In this document: positions 1 to 7,729 of the stretch, piece after piece | How positions within the stretch are numbered: position 1 is the first letter of the stretch | Layout: the number at the start of each line of letters is the position of its first letter | DNA from: Heritagella sp051881655 | GTDB lineage: Bacteria; Bacillota; Clostridia; Oscillospirales; Acutalibacteraceae | NCBI GenBank assembly: GCA_051881655.1 | Contig: JBJEQH010000105.1 | Span: 1 to 13,048, forward strand | Direction of reading: 5' to 3' | Length of the DNA stretch: 13,048 nt | Made by a program: the position numbers and the translations under genes | The notes under the pieces: model-generated | The model's input: only the letters and a program-made list of their open reading frames with translations | What the model was told of the DNA's origin: nothing | The model's database searches: none

Positions 1-1
1 G

Positions 2-886
2 GATATCAAGGGGTTCCCGGAAGGGACATATCTGCCAAACGGGCGGAACGCGGGAAAAATCGAGTATGTGCACGGCGGGGTGGCCCGCAATGTGGCAGAG
101 GATCTGGCCAATGCGGGGTTGGCGTGTACGTATCTCGGGATGGTGGACGATACGCCGCTGGGCGAGGATGTACGCCGCCGGCTGGCAGCGCGCGGGGTCA
201 ATGTGGAGCATGTCCGGGCGGTCCCCGGCGGAATGGGGACCTGGCTTGCGGTATTCGATGAGAACGGCGATGTGGCGGGCTCCATCTCCCAGCGGCCGCG
301 GATGGCGCCGCTGGCGGCGCTTCTGCGGGAAAAAGGGGATGCCATTTTTCACAATGCCGGGATCGTGATCCTCGAAATGGACCTGGAGCGGGAGATCGTG
401 GAGAAAACGCTGGAGTTGGCGGAAAAATACGGGGGAAAGGTGTGCGCCATGGTATCCAATATGAGCCTGGCCGTTGAAAAGAGGGATCTTCTGCCCCGGT
501 TTTCCTTTGTGATCTGCAATCAGCAGGAGGCCGGGCTGCTGTTCGGATTGGACTGCGATGCCTGCACCCCCGATCAGATGGAGGCGGTTTTGCACCGGCA
601 GGTGCAGAAGTGGCAAATCCCCGCTATGGTGGTCACCATGGGGGAAAGGGGCGCGGTTTATGCCGAGCTTCACGGGGAGAATGGTTTTTGCCCGGCCATA
701 GCGGCCCCGGTGCGGGATACCACTGGGGCGGGGGATGCGTTCTGCGCCGGGGTGGCGGCCGGATTGAGCTGCGGAAAAAGCCTGCGTCAGGCGGTGAAGA
801 CCGGTACCCTTCTGGCTTCGATGGTGATCCCCTCGCGGGAAAACGTCTGTCCCCACCTGTCGCCGGGGGAACTGGGATTGGGCTGA
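2..886 (+). CDS. PfkB-family carbohydrate/nucleoside kinase, 5' end cut by window (pseudouridine-kinase-like)
   Basis: ATP-dependent kinase of the ribokinase/PfkB superfamily, cytosolic. The frame is open to the left edge, so the start lies outside; 294 residues are visible, only some 10-20 short of a usual PfkB protein. A GTG at 68 is internal: the residues before it already belong to the domain (IKG, then NAGKIEYVHGGVARNVAEDL). This GGVxRN-A-x-L block is the N-terminal PfkB substrate-binding signature. Near the C-terminus DTTGAGDAFCAGVAAGL is PfkB signature 2, with the anion-hole glycines and the catalytic Asp encoded at 734-736. The NxGKI...GGVxRN spacing after an IKG motif resembles pseudouridine kinases (PsuK/YeiC), but ribokinase, fructokinase or another nucleoside kinase cannot be excluded because the partner genes lie off the window. 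A terminator follows, so it is not co-transcribed with the next gene. Family very sure, substrate not. Confidence 0.9.
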   Translation, partial: DIKGFPEGTYLPNGRNAGKIEYVHGGVARNVAEDLANAGLACTYLGMVDDTPLGEDVRRRLAARGVNVEHVRAVPGGMGTWLAVFDENGDVAGSISQRPRMAPLAALLREKGDAIFHNAGIVILEMDLEREIVEKTLELAEKYGGKVCAMVSNMSLAVEKRDLLPRFSFVICNQQEAGLLFGLDCDACTPDQMEAVLHRQVQKWQIPAMVVTMGERGAVYAELHGENGFCPAIAAPVRDTTGAGDAFCAGVAAGLSCGKSLRQAVKTGTLLASMVIPSRENVCPHLSPGELGLG

Positions 887-926
887 AAAAGCAGGGCACA
901 TCGGGAAAAAAGAAGAATATAAAGGG

Positions 927-962
927 AAGGGCTCTTTTCCGTCTGTTCGGAAGAGGGCCCTT
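927..962 (+). terminator. Intrinsic terminator after the PfkB kinase
   Basis: Arms AAGGGCTCTTTTCC (927-940) and GGAAGAGGGCCCTT (949-962) pair along 14 positions with two G-U wobbles around an 8-nt loop. The U tract after it is imperfect (TTTGTTCCGTTT), so termination may be partial. Confidence 0.7.
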
Positions 963-1025
963 TGTTCCGTTTCGGAGAAAAGATAAAATGCTTTTAAGGC
1001 ATGATAATGAATAATTGAAAAGTAT

Positions 1026-1054
1026 TTGCTATTTTTATGTGTGGCCGGTATTCT
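1026..1054 (+). promoter_or_regulatory. Possible weak sigma-A promoter for the MATE gene
   Basis: TTGCTA (1026-1031), 17-bp spacer, TATTCT (1049-1054); each hexamer matches consensus at 4 of 6 positions. It sits in an AT-rich stretch between the kinase terminator and the MATE ribosome binding site. Inferred only. Confidence 0.35.
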
Positions 1055-1088
1055 ATAGGAAGAACAAAGAGAAAAAGAGAGGAATCCT

Positions 1089-2474
1089 ATGAGAAACCTG
1101 TGCCTTTCCCTGGTGGAGCCGAAACATATCCAAAGGCCGGAGCGGCTGCTTTTCTCCAACCGGGACATTCAAAAGATGATTGTCCCCTTGTTTTTCGAGC
1201 AGCTGCTGGTCATGCTGGTGGGCATCGCCGATACCTTCATGATCAGCTATGCCGGCGATACCGCCGTTTCGGGGGTATCGCTGGTCAATATGTTCAATAC
1301 CATTTTTCTGTACCTGTTCACCGCGCTGGCATCGGGCGGTGCGGTCGTGGTCAGCCAGTACATCGGAAGCCGGGACCGGGAAAACAGTGCGGATGCCGCG
1401 GGGCAGATGCTGATGCTGATCACCGGGATCTCCGTTGTTTTTATGGGTGTCTCGCTTATATGGAACCGGCAGCTGCTGGGGCTGCTGTTCGGCAGCGTGG
1501 AGGAACCGGTGATGGAGGCCTGCGTCATTTATCTGCGCATTTCGGCGTATTCCTTCCCGGCATTGGCCGTGTACAATGCCGGGGCGGCGCTGTGCCGCAG
1601 CATGGGAAGAACCAAGGTGACCATGCAGATTTCCCTGTGGTCCAACGGGATCAACATCATTGGCAATGCCATCGGGATTTTTGTGCTTCACGCCGGGGTG
1701 GCGGGGGTGGCCTATCCCTCACTGATAGCCCGCCTGTTCTCGGCGGTGGCGGTGACGGTTTTGTGTCTTTCCCGAAAAAACGCGGTATTCTACCGGATGC
1801 GCAGCATCTTCAGCTGGCAGAGGGAGATGATCCGGCGCATTCTGCGGGTGGCCGTCCCCAATGGGGTGGAGAACGGGATGTTCCAGCTGATTAAAGTGGC
1901 GCTCAGCAGTGTGACGGCCCTGTTTGGAACAGCCCAGATCGCGGCTAACGGAATCGCCCAGAGCTTCTGGTCGCTGGCGGCCCTGGTGGGGGTGGCCATG
2001 GGACCGGCCTTTATCACGGTGATCGGGCAGTGCATGGGGGCCGGGGATATCCGGGCGGCGGATTACTATTTTGAAAAGCTGTACCGCATTACGCTGTGGC
2101 TCTCCGTTCTGTGGAATGCCCTGATTCTCGCGGCAACGCCGTTGATTCTGCTGCTGTATCCCCTCTCCGGGGAGATCACCGGGCTGGTCTTTCAGCTGGT
2201 GCTGATCCACAATGTGTGCAATGCAGTCCTGTTCCCGCGCTCCGGTGCCTTTGCCAACGGACTGCGGGCGGCGGGGGATGTGACCTTTACCATGTGTGTT
2301 TCGGTTTTATCCACGGTATTCTGCCGGCTGGTTCTGTCAATTGTACTGGGAATCTGGCTGAACATGGGGGTGATCGGTGTGGCCGTGGCCATGTGCTGTG
2401 ATTGGGGCGTGCGCGCGCTGTGTTTTGCCTGGCGGTACCGATCGGGAAAATGGAAGCGGTTTTCGGTGATCTGA
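1089..2474 (+). CDS. MATE family efflux transporter
   Basis: Inner-membrane Na+ or H+ coupled antiporter that exports cationic drugs, toxins or metabolites. The 461 residues fit the 440-480 usual for bacterial MATE proteins, and the chain is a succession of hydrophobic helices consistent with two six-helix halves. Recognisable MATE blocks are the N-terminal PLFFEQLLVMLVGIADTFM (residues 33-51), GGAVVVSQYIGSRD (83-96), the loop ALCRSMGRTKVTMQ (167-180) with NIIGNAIGIF (189-198), and the repeat-half equivalent around VPNGVENGMFQLIKV. ATG 1089 is preceded by AGAGAGGAA (1076-1084), spacing about 6 nt from the AGAGG core. No clear terminator follows, so transcripts may run towards the fucosidase gene, though that gene has its own promoter. 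Whether it exports a drug or a sugar-pathway compound cannot be told. Family call is firm. Confidence 0.93.
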   Translation: MRNLCLSLVEPKHIQRPERLLFSNRDIQKMIVPLFFEQLLVMLVGIADTFMISYAGDTAVSGVSLVNMFNTIFLYLFTALASGGAVVVSQYIGSRDRENSADAAGQMLMLITGISVVFMGVSLIWNRQLLGLLFGSVEEPVMEACVIYLRISAYSFPALAVYNAGAALCRSMGRTKVTMQISLWSNGINIIGNAIGIFVLHAGVAGVAYPSLIARLFSAVAVTVLCLSRKNAVFYRMRSIFSWQREMIRRILRVAVPNGVENGMFQLIKVALSSVTALFGTAQIAANGIAQSFWSLAALVGVAMGPAFITVIGQCMGAGDIRAADYYFEKLYRITLWLSVLWNALILAATPLILLLYPLSGEITGLVFQLVLIHNVCNAVLFPRSGAFANGLRAAGDVTFTMCVSVLSTVFCRLVLSIVLGIWLNMGVIGVAVAMCCDWGVRALCFAWRYRSGKWKRFSVI

Positions 2475-2509
2475 GAAAGGAGTCCCAAAAAAATTTTTCG
2501 GATTCATAT

Positions 2510-2527
2510 AACAAACGGCCGTGTGTT
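2510..2527. promoter_or_regulatory. Palindromic operator-like site upstream of the fucosidase promoter
   Basis: AACAAACGGCCGTGTGTT pairs at 8 of 9 half-site positions around a perfect ACGGCCGT core, centred on CG as in many LacI-family operators. Its right end is 26 bp upstream of the -35 box at 2554. It has no loop, so it is a poor RNA hairpin and more likely a protein-binding site. The binding protein is unknown and not in the window. Confidence 0.4.
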
Positions 2528-2553
2528 TTGGGCAGATTGGGCCCATTTATCTC

Positions 2554-2581
2554 TTGCACTCTCCCCGGGAATTCTTATAAT
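2554..2581 (+). promoter_or_regulatory. Sigma-A promoter for the alpha-L-fucosidase gene
   Basis: Perfect TATAAT (2576-2581) 16 bp downstream of a weak TTGCAC (2554-2559). Predicted start of transcription near 2588, just before the ribosome binding site, giving a short leader. The weak -35 would suit activator or repressor control from the palindrome at 2510-2527. Confidence 0.6.
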
Positions 2582-2613
2582 GAAGATAGAAAAGATGGGA
2601 GGAGCCAGGCATC

Positions 2614-4089
<1,476 letters not shown>

Positions 4090-4092
4090 GAA

Positions 4093-4136
4093 AAACCGCC
4101 CCGGTCTCCGAAAAAGCTCGGAGACCGGGACGGTTT
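4093..4136. terminator. Bidirectional intrinsic terminator between convergent fucosidase and beta-mannosidase genes
   Basis: Arms 4093-4111 and 4118-4136 pair at 18 of 19 positions (one C-A mismatch) around a 6-nt AAAAGC loop. CTTTTT follows on the + strand; on the - strand the hairpin ends in five Us. It should stop both converging genes. Confidence 0.9.
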
Positions 4137-4157
4137 GCTTTTTAAGATGAAAAGAAA

Positions 4158-6596
4158 TCAGCCGATGTCGTAAGCCGAGCGGATATGGATCCCCTCCGCT
4201 TTTCCCGACAGGATGCGGATGCGTTTCTCCTCGTTGGGGTTCAGGTCGAAATAGTTGGCCTCCAGCACCCAGTCTTCCTGTTCGTTGAGCAGTTCCACCG
4301 CATGGGCATAGGCGCCCGCCGAGACGATCAGCTCCTGTCCCTCCACGCGGCAGGAAATTTTGGGATCCAGATACCGGAAATACTTCGGCATGGAGAAGAT
4401 CACCGTTCCAAAAACGGTGCGCACGCCGTCCTCTTCCATCCAGTAGCTGACATAATCGGTGAATAAATCGGCCTGCGGCAGCGGAACTTCCTCCAGCCAT
4501 ACGGCGGAAAGAGCCGGTACGGTCAGGGTGACACTGTCGCCCCTGTGGACAATGCGGCCGTCGTTATGCCGCAGCTCCCACCCCACGGTCACGGTTTTGT
4601 CCCCGCGGGTTTCATTGCTCACATTCAGCTGGATGCTCTTTTTCACCTCATAGGGTTCGGCGTTGGGGTTCGGATCCTGGGACAGCAGCCCCTCCTCACA
4701 GCAGGAGAGGAGCACCGGGCGGAAGAACCGCTTTTCATAATAGTGCAGGGCTTTCCACCGGCCGAAGTAGTCGATGGAGGACCACGAGGCCACGGGCCAG
4801 ATATCATTCAGCTGCCAGACAACCGCGCCCATGCAGCGGCCGCGGTGCCGGCGCCAGTGCTCTACCCCGTATTTCATGGCCTCGGCACTGAGCAGCTGCG
4901 AGGCGTACAGAAGGGTTCCGAAATCGGTGGGATAGCGGAAAGTCTGGGCCATGTAGTTCATAATTTTTCCGTTGGCCGCATTATTGCGCTGATGCTTTTC
5001 CATCACATAGGAGAAGATGTTGCGGTCCTCGGGCAGGGTAAAGCTCTCCACGGTTTTCAGCGTGGGGAAGGACTGGAACCCGAATTCCGATACATAGCGG
5101 AAGAAATAGTTGCGGTAATCGGTGAACGGCAGGTTCCCGTGCCACACCTCCCAGTAGTGGACGTCGCCGCGGTTGGGATCGCGAGGGTCGTCAAAATCGC
5201 CGCCGGAGGAGGGACTGGACGGCCAATAGAAGGTCTGGGGATCCAGTTCTCTCAGCATTTTCGGCAGGATATACTCGTACAGCCGGGTGTAATTCCCCTT
5301 CTGCCAGGGGGTCAGATCATAGATGCCGTCGTCGGTGAACTGCTCCATCTCATTATTGCCGCACCACAGGCCCAGGCTGGCATGATGGCGCAGCCGGCGG
5401 ATGTTGTCGGCAAATTCGGCGCGCACATTTTCCTCAAATCCCTCGGTCAGATTGTAATTGGCGCAGGCAAACAGGAAATCCTGCCATACCACCAGCCCCA
5501 GCTCGTCGCAGATATCATAGAACCAGTCGTCCGGATAACACCCGCCGCCCCATACACGGATGGCGTTGTGATGGGCCAGGGCCGCCTGTTCCAGCAGTTT
5601 TCGGGTGCGGGCGGCGCTCCGGCGCGGGAACAGATTGTCCTCCGGAATATAGTCGGCGCCCATGGAGAAGAACGAAACGCCGTTGACGGTGGCCGCAAAG
5701 CTCTCGCCCCACGCATCCTTTTCCCGCTTCATGGTCAGGGTACGCAGGCCGATGCGGCGCCGCCAGGTATCCACCTCCCGCCCGTCGGCCAGCAGTGTGA
5801 CCGTGACCGTGTACAGGGGCTGTTCCCCCAGCCCGTTGGGCCACCACAGCTGCGGATTTTCCACCGAAACGGGCCCGCAGGGGGCGCGGTCGGCCAGAAC
5901 CGTCCCGTCGGGGGCGGTCACCGTTACCGTACAGGCAAGAGAACCGGCCCCGGCCGGCTGGATCTCGGGGGCAAACGAGAGCGTTACCCGGCCATCCTCA
6001 TGGTGCTGGGTGACGTATACGCTGGTAAGGCGCGCTTTTTCCACACCGACCAGCGAAATGGGGCGCCAGATCCCGGCGTCGGGCAGGCGGGGGCCCCAGT
6101 CCCAGCCGAACATGCAGTGTGCCTTGCGCAGATTGGGGAATCCCCGCATACATTCGTCGCTCCCTCCGGCGTGCAGAACGGCATCCCGCTCCCGGATTGT
6201 GCGGGTGGGGGACAGAAACAGAATGGACAGGTCGTTGCCGGTTTCCCGCAGCAGGTGGGTGACATCAAATTCAAACGTGCGGTGCATGTTATCGGTGCGG
6301 GCGATTTCCTGGCCGTTCAGGGTCAGGACGGCCACGGTGTCCAGCCCCTCACAGCGCAGATAGACCGAATCACACGTGAAAAACCCGGCGGGCACGTCGA
6401 AGCACTTTCGAAAAACATAGTCCTTTTCCATCAGCGGCAGGGCCCGGTTTTCGTTATCCCGCCAGAAGGGGTCTTCCATTCTGCCGTTCTGCAGCAGGGT
6501 TTGATAGACCGAACAGGGCACATCCCCGGCCGGCAGGAATAGGGCACTGTTTCTCTCGGCCATCTGCCAGCCTTTCCCCAGATCCAAGGTTTTCAT
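4158..6596 (-). CDS. Beta-mannosidase, glycoside hydrolase family 2
   Basis: Retaining exo-beta-mannosidase that cleaves terminal beta-1,4-mannose from manno-oligosaccharides or the Man-GlcNAc core of N-glycans. It has 812 residues, the usual GH2 mannosidase size, and no signal peptide, so it is probably cytosolic. The architecture is GH2: an N-terminal jelly-roll sugar-binding domain (LGKGWQ to about 185, with FGWDWGPRLPDAGIWRP), an Ig-like domain, then the TIM barrel from about residue 310 (SMGADYIPEDNLFP, IRVWGGGCYPDDWFYDICDE). WCGNNE puts the acid/base at Glu416 and YVSEFGFQS the nucleophile at Glu504. A longer frame could begin at a GTG (6605), but that GTG overlaps AAGGAG (6605-6610). 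The ATG at 6596, 8 nt downstream of it, is therefore the start. It is a single-gene unit with its own promoter, operator-like leader and terminator. The call over other GH2 activities rests on the FGWDWGP, ADYIPED and SEFGFQS blocks. Confidence 0.95.
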   Translation of the reverse strand: MKTLDLGKGWQMAERNSALFLPAGDVPCSVYQTLLQNGRMEDPFWRDNENRALPLMEKDYVFRKCFDVPAGFFTCDSVYLRCEGLDTVAVLTLNGQEIARTDNMHRTFEFDVTHLLRETGNDLSILFLSPTRTIRERDAVLHAGGSDECMRGFPNLRKAHCMFGWDWGPRLPDAGIWRPISLVGVEKARLTSVYVTQHHEDGRVTLSFAPEIQPAGAGSLACTVTVTAPDGTVLADRAPCGPVSVENPQLWWPNGLGEQPLYTVTVTLLADGREVDTWRRRIGLRTLTMKREKDAWGESFAATVNGVSFFSMGADYIPEDNLFPRRSAARTRKLLEQAALAHHNAIRVWGGGCYPDDWFYDICDELGLVVWQDFLFACANYNLTEGFEENVRAEFADNIRRLRHHASLGLWCGNNEMEQFTDDGIYDLTPWQKGNYTRLYEYILPKMLRELDPQTFYWPSSPSSGGDFDDPRDPNRGDVHYWEVWHGNLPFTDYRNYFFRYVSEFGFQSFPTLKTVESFTLPEDRNIFSYVMEKHQRNNAANGKIMNYMAQTFRYPTDFGTLLYASQLLSAEAMKYGVEHWRRHRGRCMGAVVWQLNDIWPVASWSSIDYFGRWKALHYYEKRFFRPVLLSCCEEGLLSQDPNPNAEPYEVKKSIQLNVSNETRGDKTVTVGWELRHNDGRIVHRGDSVTLTVPALSAVWLEEVPLPQADLFTDYVSYWMEEDGVRTVFGTVIFSMPKYFRYLDPKISCRVEGQELIVSAGAYAHAVELLNEQEDWVLEANYFDLNPNEEKRIRILSGKAEGIHIRSAYDIG

Positions 6597-6604
6597 CGTA
6601 CGCA

Positions 6605-6610
6605 CTCCTT
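6605..6610 (-). promoter_or_regulatory. Ribosome binding site that fixes the beta-mannosidase start
   Basis: AAGGAG read on the - strand, 8 nt before ATG 6596. It overlaps the upstream in-frame GTG, so that GTG cannot use it; the shorter protein is preferred. Confidence 0.8.
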
Positions 6611-6613
6611 TTG

Positions 6614-6648
6614 ACTTAAATAGAAAAATTTAAGTAAATATAACTTAA
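6614..6648. promoter_or_regulatory. Triple ACTTAA inverted-repeat array in the beta-mannosidase leader (operator-like)
   Basis: Three copies of a 6-mer in alternating orientation: ACTTAA (6614-6619), TTAAGT (6630-6635), ACTTAA (6643-6648). The first two extend to a perfect 8-bp pair ACTTAAAT/ATTTAAGT around a 6-nt spacer. Transcription from the - strand promoter should start near 6656, which places the array about +8 to +42, a typical repressor position. A leader hairpin is the alternative. The regulator is unknown. Confidence 0.5.
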
Positions 6649-6662
6649 TTTTTCTCACCTGC

Positions 6663-6691
6663 ATTATAGTATACCCCCACAGAAAACGCAA
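6663..6691 (-). promoter_or_regulatory. Sigma-A promoter for the beta-mannosidase gene
   Basis: Read on the - strand: TTGCGT (6691-6686), exactly 17 bp, perfect TATAAT (6668-6663). The predicted leader is about 60 nt and contains the ACTTAA array. Confidence 0.7.
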
Positions 6692-6863
6692 GGAAAAACC
6701 GAAAGAAGCCGCGTGATTTCCCAAACAGGGCACTTTACAAAAAAAGAAGCAAATCCAAAGAAAGTTTGTCCATTTTGCGGCTCGATTGGTCGATATGGAT
6801 AAAAAATGCAGAATTGATTCCTGGGATTCTAAAGAAATGCGGGAAAAACAGCCATTTTTCGTG

Positions 6864-6892
6864 TTGAAACTCTGATTTTGCTATGCTATAAT
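6864..6892 (+). promoter_or_regulatory. Strong extended -10 sigma-A promoter for the beta-trefoil gene
   Basis: TTGAAA (6864-6869), 17-bp spacer, TATAAT (6887-6892) preceded by TGC, an extended -10. This is the best promoter in the window and predicts a start near 6899 with a leader of about 90 nt. Confidence 0.8.
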
Positions 6893-6987
6893 TTTACCAT
6901 CATCAAAAAGAAAACCAAGGGGCTGTTCTCTCTTTGCAAGAGTGCGGCTGCATCTGGATCAAAAGCATAAGGAGTGTATACAAAATT

Positions 6988-7518
6988 ATGGCGATAAAGA
7001 AGAGCAATGCAGTGGATGGAAAAGTCTATACCTTTATCAATAGCAAAACTGGAATGACGCTGACCGCCTGGGAAAAGCCCGATGGAACGGTGGCGGCTGA
7101 GCAGTCCTCGCAGACGGGGCTCATAAACCAGCAGTGGAAGGTAGAGGCCGTGGGCGAAGAGACCTTCCGCCTGATCAATGAAAAGTACGGGAAAGCGCTG
7201 GACACCATGTTTGTGGGCCATGTCAGCGGTACGCCGGTTCACCTGTGGGGGAAAAGCGAAGGCGAAACCCAGCTGTGGAAGATGAATGCCCTGCGCGGCA
7301 GCCGCTGCCAGCTGATCCACGCCGTGGGCGGCCAGGTACTGGACGTGATCGCCATGAGCGGGGAAGAAGGCGCCGGTATGCAGATTTGGGAAGCGACCGA
7401 CGGCGAGACACAGATCTGGAAGATGAGCGAAGTAAAGCCGGAAGGCGAAAAGAAGGCGGCCAAAAAGCCGGCAGCCAAGAAGACCACAAAGGCCAAGCGT
7501 ACCTGCAAAACCAAGTAA
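6988..7518 (+). CDS. Ricin-type beta-trefoil (RICIN) protein with lysine/alanine-rich H1-like tail
   Basis: A 176-residue protein made of one beta-trefoil lectin-like domain and a basic tail; biochemical role unknown. Residues 11-146 contain three repeats of about 40-45 residues, each ending in the QxW signature: QQWKV (48-52), QLWKM (95-99), QIWKM (142-146). Repeats two and three share GETQ-W-KM endings. Residues 149-176 form a tail rich in Lys, Ala, Pro and Thr (KKAAKKPAAKKTTKAKR) with 11 Lys and one Arg, like histone-H1-type bacterial DNA-binding tails. No signal peptide or membrane segment is seen, so secretion by the Sec route is unlikely. ATG 6988 is chosen because the repeat begins just after it. 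AAGGAG (6969-6974) lies a rather long 13 nt upstream. An in-frame TTG at 6934 would add 18 unconvincing residues. Transcribed alone between the strongest promoter and a near-perfect terminator. RICIN call is sure; the tail's function is inference. Confidence 0.85.
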   Translation: MAIKKSNAVDGKVYTFINSKTGMTLTAWEKPDGTVAAEQSSQTGLINQQWKVEAVGEETFRLINEKYGKALDTMFVGHVSGTPVHLWGKSEGETQLWKMNALRGSRCQLIHAVGGQVLDVIAMSGEEGAGMQIWEATDGETQIWKMSEVKPEGEKKAAKKPAAKKTTKAKRTCKTK

Positions 7519-7540
7519 AACATACAGGGAATCCCTATGA

Positions 7541-7576
7541 GAAAGCGGTAAGAGAATTCTTACCGCTTTCTTTTTT
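7541..7576 (+). terminator. Strong intrinsic terminator after the beta-trefoil gene
   Basis: Perfect 12-bp stem GAAAGCGGTAAG (7541-7552) / CTTACCGCTTTC (7559-7570), 6-nt loop, then TTTTTT (7571-7576). It isolates the beta-trefoil gene from the operon that follows. Confidence 0.95.
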
Positions 7577-7729
7577 GTCTGGGGTCAAAAGTTTTCCGCT
7601 CTGCAGGAACAGCAGCCGTCAGATTCCCTGTGAAACCGTTAGAAAAGAACAGATTTCTGTCCATTGGGCAAAAAACCTTTGCAAGAAACGGAAAACTGTG
7701 GTACTGTGAAAACGGAGGTGGTCCCAGTT

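Larger units (their letters stand above)
6597..6987. other. Divergent intergenic regulatory region (beta-mannosidase / beta-trefoil gene)
   Basis: This 391-bp gap holds, from left to right, the - strand ribosome binding site, the ACTTAA repeats, the - strand promoter (6663-6691), an AT-rich middle, the + strand promoter (6864-6892) and an approximately 90-nt leader for the + strand gene. The middle (6692-6863) contains no convincing ORF or RNA gene. It has a short direct repeat TCGAT-TGG-TCGAT around 6783-6795 and a loose AGAAT...ATTCT inverted pair near 6810-6831, both too weak to name. Confidence 0.6.

Noticed and set aside
4545..6542. 665-codon open frame on the + strand opposite the beta-mannosidase gene
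   Set aside because: It has no recognisable domain or credible ribosome binding site and is a shadow of the GC-rich codon use of the real gene, which has intact GH2 catalytic motifs.
6934..6987. 18-residue N-terminal extension of the beta-trefoil protein from TTG 6934
   Set aside because: The extension has no signal-peptide character and the domain starts after ATG 6988, although the AAGGAG before 6988 is at a long 13-nt spacing.
7631..7644. TGAAACCGTTAGAA as a CcpA (cre) catabolite-repression site before the GH36-like gene
   Set aside because: Two mismatches to the cre consensus in the right half and no mapped promoter nearby; mentioned only as a weak possibility.
7679..7707. TTGCAA-17-TACTGT as promoter of the GH36/esterase operon
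   Set aside because: Transcription would begin at about 7714, on the ribosome binding site itself, and the -10 matches at only 3 of 6 positions.
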